Positions 1 through 10,022 of a stretch of DNA of 64,000 nt are shown piece by piece; the stretch's first letter is position 1, and each line of letters opens with the position of its first letter. Source of the DNA: JAEUPI01 sp044222685 (GTDB lineage: Bacteria > Pseudomonadota > Gammaproteobacteria > Burkholderiales > Burkholderiaceae_C); NCBI GenBank assembly GCA_044222685.1, contig JBGAMU010000007.1:11212-75211 (forward strand), in the 5' to 3' direction. A program made the position numbers and the translations under genes. The notes beneath the pieces were generated by a model. The model worked only from the letters and a program-made list of their open reading frames with translations, was not told where the DNA came from and ran no database searches.

Positions 1-383
1 GCGTGAAGAACGGCGACAAGGACCGCGCCGTCAAGGTGGCGGCCGACCTGGTCGACCTCGGTTTCCAGATTGCCGCGACCAAGGGCACGGCCGCTGCGAT
101 CGCGTCAGCCGGTGTACCGGTCAAGGTGGTGAACAAGGTCAAGGACGGCCGGCCCCACATCGCGGACATGGTCAAGGCGGGTGAAATCCAGCTCGTGTAC
201 ACGACGGTCGACGAGACGCGCACGGCGATCGCCGACTCACGTCACATCCGCACCGCGGCGATCGCCAATCGGGTGACCTACTACACCACGATGGCCGGCT
301 GCGAGGCGGCGACCGAGGCGCTGAAGCACCAGCGCGGCCTCACGGTCGCCTCGCTGCAGCAACTGCACGCCGAACTGAACTAA
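1..383 (+). CDS. carB: Carbamoyl-phosphate synthase large subunit, C-terminal end (5' partial)
   Basis: The open frame enters from the left edge, with its first full codon at base 3, and ends at a TAA. It keeps about 126 residues of the methylglyoxal-synthase-like (MGS) regulatory domain of CarB. The fold is recognisable from the stretch ending FQIAATKGTAAAI, followed by VNKV and RPHIADM, and by the late segment RTAAIANRVTYYTT. CarB makes carbamoyl phosphate from glutamine-derived ammonia, bicarbonate and ATP for arginine and pyrimidine synthesis. The MGS domain binds allosteric effectors such as UMP and ornithine in the enterobacterial enzyme. The gene is followed by a hairpin with a T run and then greA, a common betaproteobacterial order. 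The GTG at base 3 is an internal codon, not a start. Confidence 0.93.
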   Translation, partial: VKNGDKDRAVKVAADLVDLGFQIAATKGTAAAIASAGVPVKVVNKVKDGRPHIADMVKAGEIQLVYTTVDETRTAIADSRHIRTAAIANRVTYYTTMAGCEAATEALKHQRGLTVASLQQLHAELN

Positions 384-437
384 ACTTCGCGCATTCGCCC
401 GTCGCCGCCCAAGTCGCGCGGCACGGGCGAAACCACG

Positions 438-458
438 AACGCGCCCCGGGCGCGTTTT
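438..458 (+). terminator. Hairpin terminator after carB
   Basis: An 8-bp stem, AACGCGCC (438-445) with GGCGCGTT (449-456) and a 3-base loop, runs into TTTT. It lies 55 bases after the carB stop and 22 bases before greA, so it could end carB transcription or limit read-through into greA. The T run is short. Confidence 0.5.
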
Positions 459-480
459 CGCGTTTGATCGGGATGACACC

Positions 481-957
481 ATGGCCACCGTTCCCCTGAC
501 TCGGCGAGGCGCCGAGTTGCTGAAGTCGGAGTTGCAGCGCCTGAAAACCGTCGATCGCCATGCGGTCATCCAGGCCATTTCGGAGGCGCGCGGCCAGGGC
601 GATCTGAGCGAGAACGCCGAATACGAGGCGGCCAAGGACAAGCAGGGCTTCATCGAAGGCCGTATCGCCGAGATCGAGAGCAAACTGGCTGCGGCGCAGA
701 TCATCGACCCGGCGAAACTCGACGCCGACGGCAAGGTGGTGTTCGGCGCCACCGTGGAGCTCGAGGACGAAGCCAGCGGCCAGAAGGTGACCTACCAGAT
801 CGTCGGCGACGACGAGGCCGACCTCAAGCAGGGGCTGATCTCGATCAGCTCGCCGATTGCCCGCGCTTTGATCGGCAAGGAGTCGGGCGACGTCGCGGAA
901 GTCCAGGCCCCCGGGGGCCTCAAGAGCTACGAGATCGTCGGCGTGCGCTACCAGTGA
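481..957 (+). CDS. greA: Transcription elongation factor GreA
   Basis: This 158-residue protein has the usual GreA length and layout. An N-terminal antiparallel coiled coil (about residues 10-75) carries the acidic tip DLSENAEY, whose Asp and Glu hold the catalytic metal. The C-terminal FKBP-like domain (about 80-158) binds RNA polymerase. GreA enters the secondary channel of stalled, backtracked polymerase and stimulates cleavage of the 3' end of the transcript so that elongation resumes. The ATG at 481 is the only sensible start, since it gives the family N terminus directly (threonine/proline, then LTRRGAELLKSEL). The stop overlaps the GTG of the next gene in a GTGA, so the two are probably translationally coupled. 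Confidence 0.97.
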   Translation: MATVPLTRRGAELLKSELQRLKTVDRHAVIQAISEARGQGDLSENAEYEAAKDKQGFIEGRIAEIESKLAAAQIIDPAKLDADGKVVFGATVELEDEASGQKVTYQIVGDDEADLKQGLISISSPIARALIGKESGDVAEVQAPGGLKSYEIVGVRYQ

Positions 958-1412
958 GCGGGGTGCTCGACCGGCTTCGGCGCCTGCTGCCGGCCGTGTG
1001 GCTCGGGTTGATCGCTGGCGTGGCCGGAATGGCGACACCTGCACCGTTTGCACTGCTGAGCCAGGCCGACGCCGGGCGCGTCGTCGCCCGCGTCCTGGCA
1101 AACGAAGCCTGGCTGGCCATCGCGTTGGGGTTGGCCGTCTTCATGCTGGAGCGCAGAGCGGCACGGCAGGCGCGGGCTAGTGAGGCGAGCCTGTTCAGCA
1201 CGGGCATGGTGCTGGCGCTCGGCACGCTGTTCTGCACGCTGGCCGGCTACTTCGCCGTGCAACCGATGCTCGCGCAGGCGCGCGCCGGGCAGCACGCGCT
1301 CAGCTTCGGGCAGTTGCACGCGGTGAGCCTGGCTTTCTTCGCGCTCAAGGCGGCCCTGGTGGCCGCGCTCGCCTGGCGAGCCGCCGGCCTCAGACCAGCG
1401 ACCGCTTCTTGA
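954..1412 (+). CDS. DUF4149 family small integral membrane protein
   Basis: This 152-residue hydrophobic protein has about four predicted membrane segments, roughly residues 10-30, 45-65, 80-105 and 120-140. It matches the DUF4149 family as I know it from the position after greA in Burkholderiales. No catalytic motif is visible and its function is unknown. The GTG start overlaps the greA stop by four bases (GTGA). Its 3' end overlaps the 3' end of the convergent yhbY gene by about 23 bases. Assignment to DUF4149 rests on size, topology and neighbours rather than on a decisive motif. Confidence 0.75.
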   Translation: MSGVLDRLRRLLPAVWLGLIAGVAGMATPAPFALLSQADAGRVVARVLANEAWLAIALGLAVFMLERRAARQARASEASLFSTGMVLALGTLFCTLAGYFAVQPMLAQARAGQHALSFGQLHAVSLAFFALKAALVAALAWRAAGLRPATAS

Positions 1413-1863
1413 CGCTGGCGACGCGCCGCTTGGCGCGCTTGACCGTGCCGCCGGCCGTGACACGCTCGTTGCCGAAAACCCGCACCTTCTTGACGGTCGG
1501 ACGGTGCGTCGGGCTCTTGGAGAACTTGATCAACTTGACCGTACGCGGACCCGGCAATCGACCGTCGCGCTGCGCCTTCTCCTTGGGCGGCAGCGGACGC
1601 CACAGCACCAGCAATTTGCCGATGTGCTGCACCGGCGCCGCATTCAAGCGATCGGCCAGGTCACCGAGCAGGGCCTCGCGGGCTTCACGAGAGTCGGAGA
1701 ACACGCGCACCTTGATCAGGCCGTGGGCATTGAGCGCGGCATCGGCCTCCTTGACCACGGCCGGTGTGATGCCGTCGTTGCCGATCGCCACCACCGGATC
1801 GATGTGATGGGCCAGGCTGCGCTGCAGCTTGCGTTCGGTGGGCGACAGGAGCAAGGCAGGCAT
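1390..1863 (-). CDS. yhbY: YhbY-family CRM-domain RNA-binding protein with basic tail
   Basis: This 157-residue protein begins with a complete CRS1-YhbY (CRM) domain, about residues 1-97. The hallmarks are LSPTERKLQRSLAHHIDPVV, GNDGI, LIKVRV and the GKLLVLWRP strand. YhbY binds pre-50S ribosomal particles and is thought to help assembly. Canonical YhbY is about 97 residues. Here an extra tail of about 60 residues rich in Arg and Lys (RAKRRVASVKKRS near the end) follows the domain and probably adds RNA affinity. I chose the ATG at 1863 because it begins the conserved domain. A longer frame back to 1914 would run into the divergent rlmE gene. It stands head to head with rlmE, also a 50S-related gene, 19 bases away. 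Confidence 0.88.
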   Translation of the reverse strand: MPALLLSPTERKLQRSLAHHIDPVVAIGNDGITPAVVKEADAALNAHGLIKVRVFSDSREAREALLGDLADRLNAAPVQHIGKLLVLWRPLPPKEKAQRDGRLPGPRTVKLIKFSKSPTHRPTVKKVRVFGNERVTAGGTVKRAKRRVASVKKRSLV

Positions 1864-1882
1864 GGGACTTATTATCCCCGCG
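1864..1882. promoter_or_regulatory. Very short divergent promoter between yhbY and rlmE
   Basis: Only 19 bases separate the two ATG codons. The segment reads ACTTATTATCCCC. TATTAT (1870-1875) would place a plus-strand start near the rlmE ATG, and GATAAT on the other strand (1876-1871) would place a minus-strand start near the yhbY ATG. Both messages could therefore be leaderless, or transcripts could begin inside the opposite gene. No convincing -35 boxes are visible, so this is an inference. Confidence 0.35.
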
Positions 1883-2581
1883 ATGGGTGCACGCAGCGGC
1901 AGCAGCAAGGTCAATCGGGCATGGCTGCATGATCACATCACCGATCCCTACGTCAAGCTGGCGCGCAAGGAGGGCTTCCGCGCCCGCGCGGCCTACAAGC
2001 TCAAGGAGATCGACGAGGCGCTGCAGCTGATCAAGCCGGGCCAGGTGATCGTCGACCTCGGCTCGACCCCCGGCGCGTGGAGCCAATACGTGCGGCGGCG
2101 GTTCGCGCCCCGGCAGGCCGGCACCGGCGGCGCCGCGTCCGGCGCGCTGGACGGCACCATCGTCGCGGTCGATCTGCTGCCGATGGAGCCGATCGAAGGC
2201 GTCGATTTCCTGCTGGGCGACTTCCGCGAGCCCGCGGTGCTGGCGGAGTTGACTCGCCGGCTGGCCGGCCGGCCGGTCGACCTGGTCTTGTCGGACATGG
2301 CGCCCAACCTGTCGGGCATTGCCGCTGCCGATGCCGCGCGGATGTCGCATCTGGTGGAGCTGGCGATCGAATTCGCGCTCGCGCACCTGCGTCCGGAAGG
2401 GGCGCTGGTCGCCAAGGCCTTTCACGGCAGCGGGTACAGCCAGCTGGTCGCGCAGTTCAAGCAGTCGTTCCGGGTCGTCAAACCGATCAAGCCGAAGGCG
2501 TCACGAGACAAGTCATCTGAAACCTTTCTGGTCGGACTGGGTCCCAGAATTACGTCGCCCAACGAGCGCAAGACCCCATGA
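1883..2581 (+). CDS. rlmE: 23S rRNA (uridine-2'-O)-methyltransferase RlmE (FtsJ/RrmJ)
   Basis: RlmE uses S-adenosylmethionine to methylate the 2'-OH of U2552 (E. coli numbering) in the A-loop of 23S rRNA. The 232-residue frame shows WLHDHITDPYVKLARKEGF, then RARAAYKLKEIDE with the first catalytic Lys. The SAM site VDLGSTPGAWSQ follows, then LVLSDMAPNLSG with the catalytic Asp, and a later AKAFHG with the second catalytic Lys, completing the K-D-K-E tetrad. I start at 1883 because the family begins about ten residues before NRAWLHDH; the upstream in-frame ATG and GTG would overlap yhbY. ftsH follows after 166 bases, the usual rrmJ-ftsH order. Confidence 0.95.
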   Translation: MGARSGSSKVNRAWLHDHITDPYVKLARKEGFRARAAYKLKEIDEALQLIKPGQVIVDLGSTPGAWSQYVRRRFAPRQAGTGGAASGALDGTIVAVDLLPMEPIEGVDFLLGDFREPAVLAELTRRLAGRPVDLVLSDMAPNLSGIAAADAARMSHLVELAIEFALAHLRPEGALVAKAFHGSGYSQLVAQFKQSFRVVKPIKPKASRDKSSETFLVGLGPRITSPNERKTP

Positions 2582-2642
2582 CGCGTACGATGTCGCGGCA
2601 AGGGCTTGGTAGCGAAGGCCCCGATACCCGGGGCGACAGGGC

Positions 2643-2672
2643 TTGACTGGACTAAAATCACACCCATATGCC
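2643..2672 (+). promoter_or_regulatory. Candidate ftsH promoter
   Basis: In the 166-base gap before ftsH, TTGACT (2643-2648) lies 18 bases upstream of TATGCC (2667-2672). TAAAAT (2653-2658) is an alternative -10 but lacks a -35 at the right distance. The gap holds no other feature. Weak prediction. Confidence 0.3.
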
Positions 2673-2747
2673 GAGTTGTCGTAACACGGTGAATGCGCCG
2701 GGCTGCCGGGCCTGCATCGCGCATCAAGGCTGGCACAAGGAGCCACG

Positions 2748-4658
<1,911 letters not shown>

Positions 4659-4682
4659 CGCCGGTCGTCGTCTGAACCCACC

Positions 4683-4707
4683 ACGGGGCCCTTGCGGCCC
4701 CGTTCTT
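4683..4707 (+). terminator. Hairpin between ftsH and folP
   Basis: ACGGGGCC (4683-4690) pairs with GGCCCCGT (4696-4703) around a 5-base loop, and TTCTT follows. It resembles a terminator for ftsH but ends only about five bases before the folP ATG. It therefore occupies the folP ribosome-binding region and could also act on folP translation. Confidence 0.5.
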
Positions 4708-4712
4708 CATTG

Positions 4713-5549
4713 ATGGACTGGCAGACCTCTCGCTACTCGATCGACCTGTCGACGCCACGGGTGATGGGCATCGTCAATGTCACGCCCGACTCGTTCTCGG
4801 ACGGTGGTGTCCACGCGACGACCGATGCCGCCCGCGCGCATTGCGACCGGCTCTGCGGCGAGAGTGCCGACCTGCTCGACATCGGCGGCGAGTCGACCCG
4901 CCCCGGCGCTCGCACACCCGGTGTGCAGGAAGAAATCGATCGCGTGCTGCCGGTGGTCGAACACGCGGTCACGCTCGGCATTCCGGTGTCGGTCGACACC
5001 AGTCGGCCCGAGGTCATCGAGGCGGCTCTTCGCGCGGGCGCCGACGTGATCAACGACGTTCGCGCGTTGCAGCAGCCCGGCGCCCTGGCGGCGGTGACGG
5101 CACACCCGTCGTGCGGCGTCTGCCTGATGCATATGCTCGGTGACCCGTCGACCATGCAGCAGTCGCCCGAGTACTCCGACGTCGTCGACGAGGTGGCGTT
5201 GTTCCTGCGCCAACGCCTGCGTGTGGTGGAGGCGGCCGGTGTGCAAAGTGGCCGCGTGGTCCTCGATCCAGGGATCGGCTTCGGCAAACTGCCGGAGCAC
5301 AATTGGACGCTGATGCAACGCCAGGTCGAACTGCTGCAACTGGGCCGCCCGCTTCTGGTGGGCTGGTCACGCAAGTCGACGCTCGGCACGCTGACGGGCC
5401 GACCGGTGGACCAGCGCCTGCCGGGCAGCCTGGCGGCTGCCCTCTGCGCGGTGCAGCGCGGCGCCCGTGTCGTGCGGGTACATGACGTGGCGGCGACGGT
5501 CGACGCGCTGAAGGTCTGGCAAGCCGCCGCCGGCGCGAACGCGAACTAG
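4713..5549 (+). CDS. folP: Dihydropteroate synthase
   Basis: FolP condenses 6-hydroxymethyl-7,8-dihydropterin pyrophosphate with p-aminobenzoate to give dihydropteroate in folate synthesis, and is the sulfonamide target. The 278-residue TIM barrel shows the signature IVNVTPDSFSDGG, then the pABA loop region GGESTRPGA, SVDTSRPEV, INDVRAL, VLDPGIGFGK and the phosphate-binding GWSRKSTLG. I chose the ATG at 4713 (MDWQTSRYSID). The frame stays open to a TTG at 4692, but that would run through the upstream hairpin. No Shine-Dalgarno sequence is visible before 4713. glmM follows 13 bases after the stop, so the two are probably co-transcribed. Confidence 0.96.
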   Translation: MDWQTSRYSIDLSTPRVMGIVNVTPDSFSDGGVHATTDAARAHCDRLCGESADLLDIGGESTRPGARTPGVQEEIDRVLPVVEHAVTLGIPVSVDTSRPEVIEAALRAGADVINDVRALQQPGALAAVTAHPSCGVCLMHMLGDPSTMQQSPEYSDVVDEVALFLRQRLRVVEAAGVQSGRVVLDPGIGFGKLPEHNWTLMQRQVELLQLGRPLLVGWSRKSTLGTLTGRPVDQRLPGSLAAALCAVQRGARVVRVHDVAATVDALKVWQAAAGANAN

Positions 5550-5562
5550 GGGCTTCGACGAC

Positions 5563-6894
5563 ATGGGACGACGCTACTTCGGCACCGATGGCATTCGCGG
5601 CACGGTCGGCCAGTCGCCGATCACACCGGACTTCATCCTGCGTCTGGGTCATGCGGTCGGGCGCGTGCTGCGCCGCGCCACTGAACGGCCGACCGTGGTG
5701 ATCGGCAAGGACACGCGCATCTCGGGCTACATGATCGAATCGGCCCTCGAAGCCGGCTTCGCCTCTGCCGGCGTCGACACGCTGCTGAGCGGACCGATCC
5801 CGACGCCTGGCGTCGCCTACCTGACGCGAGCGCTGCGCCTCGACCTCGGTGTCGTGATCAGCGCGTCGCACAACCCGTATGCGGACAACGGCATCAAGTT
5901 CTTTTCGGCGGCCGGCGAGAAGCTGCCCGACGAATGGGAGCAGGCGGTCGAGTCGGCGCTGGGCGAATCGGCCCAATGGGTCGACTCGGCAAGTCTGGGC
6001 AAGGCGCGGCGCATCGACGACGCGCGGGGCCGCTACATCGAGTTCTGCAAGAGCAGCGTGCGCCATGACCTGTCGTTGCGCGGATTGAAGATCGTCATCG
6101 ACGCGGCCCATGGCGCGGCCTACCACGTGGCGCCCGACGTGTTCCACGAGCTCGGCGCCGAGGTGGTGGCCATCGGTTGCTCACCCGACGGGCTGAACAT
6201 CAACGACGGCTTCGGCGCCACGGCACCCGCCGCGCTGGTGAAGGCGGTGGCCGAGCACAAGGCCGACTACGGCGTGGCACTCGACGGCGACGCCGACCGC
6301 CTGCAGATGGTCGACGCCGAAGGGCGCCTGTTCAACGGCGACGAGCTGCTGTACGTCATGGTCACCGAGCGCCTTGCCAAGGGCCAGAAGGTCGAGGGCG
6401 CCGTGGGAACATTGATGACCAACATGGCCGTCGAGCTGGCGCTGCGCGCCCGCGACGTGCCGCTGGTGCGGGCCAAGGTCGGCGACCGGTACATCCTCGA
6501 GGAGCTCAGCGCGCGCGGCTGGCTGCTGGGCGGCGAGGGTTCGGGCCACCTGTTGGCGCTCGACAAGCACACCACCGGCGACGGCATCATCAGCGCGCTT
6601 CAGATCCTGCAGGCGGTCTGCCACAGCGGTCGCAGCCTGGCGCAGATGCTGAGCGAGGTCACGCTGTTCCCGCAGACCCTGATCAACGTCCGCCTGGGCG
6701 CCGATGTCGACTGGAAGGCCAATCGCACGCTGGCGGCCGAGCAGGAAGCCGTGCAGCGCCAGCTGTCGGATAGCGGACGCGTCTTGATCCGGGCCTCGGG
6801 CACCGAACCGCTGTTGCGTGTGATGGTCGAGGCGGCCGACGCGGAGCTGGCGCGCCACTGCGCCGAGCGGCTGGCGCGTGCGGCGCGCGCCTGA
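5563..6894 (+). CDS. glmM: Phosphoglucosamine mutase
   Basis: GlmM converts glucosamine-6-phosphate to glucosamine-1-phosphate, the step before GlmU in UDP-GlcNAc synthesis for peptidoglycan and LPS. The 443-residue protein has the four-domain phosphohexomutase layout. It shows FGTDGIRG near the N terminus, the active-site phosphoserine loop ISASHNPYADNGIKFF (Ser about residue 105), the metal loop DGDADR, the sugar-binding GGEGSGHL, and the phosphate loop RASGTEPLLRVMVE near the C terminus. The length is normal. The position directly after folP matches many proteobacteria. In several Burkholderiales the pst-pho operon follows glmM; here phoR follows directly. Confidence 0.97.
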   Translation: MGRRYFGTDGIRGTVGQSPITPDFILRLGHAVGRVLRRATERPTVVIGKDTRISGYMIESALEAGFASAGVDTLLSGPIPTPGVAYLTRALRLDLGVVISASHNPYADNGIKFFSAAGEKLPDEWEQAVESALGESAQWVDSASLGKARRIDDARGRYIEFCKSSVRHDLSLRGLKIVIDAAHGAAYHVAPDVFHELGAEVVAIGCSPDGLNINDGFGATAPAALVKAVAEHKADYGVALDGDADRLQMVDAEGRLFNGDELLYVMVTERLAKGQKVEGAVGTLMTNMAVELALRARDVPLVRAKVGDRYILEELSARGWLLGGEGSGHLLALDKHTTGDGIISALQILQAVCHSGRSLAQMLSEVTLFPQTLINVRLGADVDWKANRTLAAEQEAVQRQLSDSGRVLIRASGTEPLLRVMVEAADAELARHCAERLARAARA

Positions 6895-6979
6895 CGCGAT
6901 GGCGACACCGTCGCGCTGACGCTGCAGCCGGCGCGCGCGCCGATCCGGCGGCAGACCGGGCCTGATACGCTGGGCTGTC

Positions 6980-8284
6980 ATGGACTGGCTTCTTCTGCGC
7001 TGGGTCGTCGCCGTCGCGGCTGCGGGCTGCGGCGCATGGCTCGGTCACGCTGCAGGCATGGCCATCGGCTGGCCTCGAGCCGGCATGATCGCCGGCGTGC
7101 TTGCGGGCGCGAGTTTGGGCGTGGCGCTAGACGCAGTGCAGGCGAGGCGGCTGCTCAAGTGGCTGCGTGACACCAAGGCGCAGGATGCGCCGCGCCAATC
7201 CGGTCTGTGGGGCGAACTGGGCCATCGCATTGAGCGCATCCTGCGCGTCCGCGCACGGGAGGTCCAGGACGAGCGCCGGCGCATCGAGCAGTTCCTCTCG
7301 GCCATCGAGGCATCGCCGAACGGTGTCGCGCTGCTCGACAGCAGTGGCCAGCTGCAATGGTGCAATTCCACTGCGGCCGACCAGCTGGGGCTGGACCCCG
7401 TGCGCGACCTGCGCCAGCCGATCACGAACCTGGTGCGGGCCCCCGACTTCGTGGCGCATCTGCAAGTAGCCGAATCGAATGATGCGGTGACCTTCTCGCT
7501 GCCGGGCCGGCCGGGCACCCTCTCGGCGATCGTGCGGCCGTACGGCGACGGCCAGCACCTGCTGCTGACGCAGGACATCACCGAACGACAGCGCACCGAC
7601 GAGATGCGGCGCGACTTCGTGGCCAACGTGTCGCACGAGATCCGCACCCCGCTCACCGTGCTGGCCGGCTACATCGAGACGATGAACCAGTTGCAGCTCA
7701 ACGACGCGGAACGTCGTCGCGCACTGGCGGTGATGGCCGAGCAGACCAACCGCATGCGCGCACTAGTCGACGATCTGCTGAGCCTGGCGCAGCTCGAGGG
7801 AGGCCCGCGGCCACCGATCGACCGCTGGGTCGACGTCGCGGGTCTGTTGCAGCGCGTCGAACGCGACGCACGCTCGCTGTCGAGCGGCCGCCACGCACTG
7901 GTTTTCGGTCCTGCGCAGGCCGGCGCCATTGCCGGCAACGAGGCCGAGTTGCTGGGCGCGCTGACAAACCTGGTCACCAACGCCTTGCGTTATACGCCGG
8001 CAGGCGGACGAGTCAGCGTGCGGTGGCTGCCTCGCGGCCACGGCGGCGGTGCACTTGAAGTGGTGGACACCGGCCCGGGCATCGCCGCTGAACATCTGCC
8101 GCGGCTGGGTGAGCGCTTTTACCGCGTCGACAGCGGCCGTTCGCGCGAGACCGGTGGCACCGGCCTCGGGCTGGCGATCGCCAAACACGCTGCGCGTCGC
8201 CATGGCGGCGAGCTGGAGGTCGAGAGCGAACTCGGCAAGGGCTCGACGTTCCGCCTGGTGTTTCCGCCTGCGCGCGTGCGCTGA
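6980..8284 (+). CDS. phoR: Phosphate-regulon type sensor histidine kinase PhoR
   Basis: This 434-residue membrane histidine kinase has two N-terminal hydrophobic helices (about 5-28 and 33-50) and a short linker. A PAS domain follows (about 90-200). The HisKA segment FVANVSHEIRTPL has the phosphoacceptor near His219. HATPase_c motifs are the N box (LVTNALRYTPAGG), DTGPGIAAEHLPRLGERFYRVD, and GGTGLGLAIAKH. Layout and sequence match PhoR, which senses phosphate status through the Pst transporter and PhoU and phosphorylates PhoB. No phoB, phoU or pst gene is adjacent: glmM lies 85 bases upstream and a convergent unrelated gene starts 4 bases after the stop. The PhoR name is by overall similarity, and another PAS kinase role cannot be excluded. 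Confidence 0.82.
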   Translation: MDWLLLRWVVAVAAAGCGAWLGHAAGMAIGWPRAGMIAGVLAGASLGVALDAVQARRLLKWLRDTKAQDAPRQSGLWGELGHRIERILRVRAREVQDERRRIEQFLSAIEASPNGVALLDSSGQLQWCNSTAADQLGLDPVRDLRQPITNLVRAPDFVAHLQVAESNDAVTFSLPGRPGTLSAIVRPYGDGQHLLLTQDITERQRTDEMRRDFVANVSHEIRTPLTVLAGYIETMNQLQLNDAERRRALAVMAEQTNRMRALVDDLLSLAQLEGGPRPPIDRWVDVAGLLQRVERDARSLSSGRHALVFGPAQAGAIAGNEAELLGALTNLVTNALRYTPAGGRVSVRWLPRGHGGGALEVVDTGPGIAAEHLPRLGERFYRVDSGRSRETGGTGLGLAIAKHAARRHGGELEVESELGKGSTFRLVFPPARVR

Positions 8285-8288
8285 CGGT

Positions 8289-9950
8289 TCAAGGTCGCCG
8301 GAAGACGACCGTCAGGTCATCCTTGTCGGTGGGGCGCTGCTCTGACACGACACGTTGCCACCCGGCCGGTGTGGGCAGTGTCACCTGCACCTTGGTCGTA
8401 AGGATCAAGAACTGGCAGGGGCCTTCTGCGGCTTTCGGCGACGCGTCGACGCGCCAGCGTCCGTGGTACTCGAGTGCAGCGGTCAGCGGGCGCGGCAGGC
8501 TGGGCGCCGCCAGGCAGGCGCCAGGCGGTATCACGCGCGCCAGCGATGCCACATGAGCCCGATAACTGCGAGCGTAGTCGAGCAGGGGCAGCCACAGGGT
8601 CATCAGCAGCGTCCACGCCAGCACGACGCCGCCCGCCGGCAGAACCAGGCTGCGCCAAAGGGCCGCCTGCTGCCGGCTCGTGCGCCAACGCACCAGCCAT
8701 AGCCAAGCCAGCGTCGCCAGGCCGGCAACGGCGACCGCAGTAGCCGAGAACACCGGCACGTAGCCTGGCGCCAGGCGCGCCACGTTGGCGGCCGGCTTGG
8801 CCGGCACGCCGGTATGCATCGAGACAAAGATGACCCAGATGACGATGGCCGACAGCGTGAAGAAGAACACCGAGAACCAGTCGATGGCCGAGCTGGTGCT
8901 GCGGCGCAAAGTCGGCAAGGCAAACGCCGCCAGCACCGCAATGCCGGGTAGCCCGAGCATCAGCGCGCGATCCGATCCGCCCATGGCGACGCTGGCGGCC
9001 AGCGCGGTCAGCAGCACGGCGATCGGCACGGCCAGATGGCGGCGCCGCAGATGGTGGCGCCAGCGCCAGAGCGTCCACAACGCGAGCGGCCAGGCCGGCC
9101 ACAAGAACCACACCCACTGACGAAGGATCAGCAGCAGCGACGCGACCGAGACGTCACGACCGATGCGCCAGATCCACAGGTCGAAGGCCCAGGCCAGCCC
9201 GGCGGCCAGCAACGTGGCGGCCGCCGCCCACGGCATGAAACGTCGGGCCTGCTCGTACTGCGACTGAGCGCAGATGGCGGTGCCGGCCAGACCCAGCAGC
9301 ACCGCCATGGCGGGTGCGCCACTGAGCACCAGCGCCGGCAGGGCCAGCAGCAGCACCAACCGCGAACGCAGCGCGCGATAGGGCGCCGCTGCCAAGGCCC
9401 ACTGGAACGATGCCACGCAGGCCAGTTGAGCCAGCTCCGGGGTGGTTTCGTGGCCGAGTTGCAGCAGCCCGAGCGTGGCGATCAAGGCCAGGATCGATGC
9501 GTCGGCGATCGCGCGGGCGTAGTCGACCGCCTGCGCTTCACCGCCGAACGCAAAAGGCAACGGTTGCGCGGCTTCGGTACGCGCCAGCGCGAAGCACGAA
9601 TACCAGACCGCGGTCATCGCCAGGACCAGCACCAGCGCGAACGGAATGCGGGCCGCCAGCGCCGGGTCGAGCCACTGCGACCCGAGCGCGATGGCGGCGG
9701 CACCGAGCCAATGCGGCAGCCACGCACCATCGGACGGCAGCCCACCCAGCGTGGGCGTCAGCCACGACGACCTGCCTTCGGCCATCGACAACATCTGGCC
9801 GAAGGCGGCGAGGTCGGCGTTCTTCCACGGGTCACGTCCGAAGACCCCGGGCAGCACATAGGCCGCGCACAACAACAACAGCGCCGCCCGCGGCAGCCGG
9901 CGCGCCGCGTCGCGGCTGACAAGGGCGGGGATCGGTGGCGTCGCGCTCAC
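8289..9950 (-). CDS. PMT/ArnT-like membrane glycosyltransferase
   Basis: This 553-residue protein has about 12 membrane segments and a short soluble C-terminal domain (about 480-553). It fits the GT39/GT83 superfamily of polyprenyl-phosphate-sugar dependent transferases, which includes ArnT. After the first helix comes GRDPWKNAD, with acidic residues in the first periplasmic loop where the family catalytic Asp lies. The frame starts at a GTG at 9950. Such enzymes transfer a sugar from an undecaprenyl-phosphate carrier to lipid A or another acceptor on the periplasmic face. The acceptor cannot be told from sequence, and no arn genes are nearby. The rpmE2 terminator lies just upstream, so this gene is probably transcribed separately. 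Confidence 0.75.
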   Translation of the reverse strand: MSATPPIPALVSRDAARRLPRAALLLLCAAYVLPGVFGRDPWKNADLAAFGQMLSMAEGRSSWLTPTLGGLPSDGAWLPHWLGAAAIALGSQWLDPALAARIPFALVLVLAMTAVWYSCFALARTEAAQPLPFAFGGEAQAVDYARAIADASILALIATLGLLQLGHETTPELAQLACVASFQWALAAAPYRALRSRLVLLLALPALVLSGAPAMAVLLGLAGTAICAQSQYEQARRFMPWAAAATLLAAGLAWAFDLWIWRIGRDVSVASLLLILRQWVWFLWPAWPLALWTLWRWRHHLRRRHLAVPIAVLLTALAASVAMGGSDRALMLGLPGIAVLAAFALPTLRRSTSSAIDWFSVFFFTLSAIVIWVIFVSMHTGVPAKPAANVARLAPGYVPVFSATAVAVAGLATLAWLWLVRWRTSRQQAALWRSLVLPAGGVVLAWTLLMTLWLPLLDYARSYRAHVASLARVIPPGACLAAPSLPRPLTAALEYHGRWRVDASPKAAEGPCQFLILTTKVQVTLPTPAGWQRVVSEQRPTDKDDLTVVFRRP

Positions 9951-9976
9951 CGGGCAATCATGCCGCAGATGGACAA

Positions 9977-10000
9977 CAAAAAAGGCAGCGGAGCTGCCTT
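9977..10000 (-). terminator. Rho-independent terminator after rpmE2
   Basis: Read on the minus strand, AAGGCAGC (10000-9993) pairs with GCTGCCTT (9989-9982) around a 3-base loop and runs into TTTTTTG. It sits 23 bases after the rpmE2 stop, separating it from the glycosyltransferase gene downstream. Confidence 0.85.
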
Positions 10001-10022
10001 GTTCGGTGCATGCGAAAGAGGC

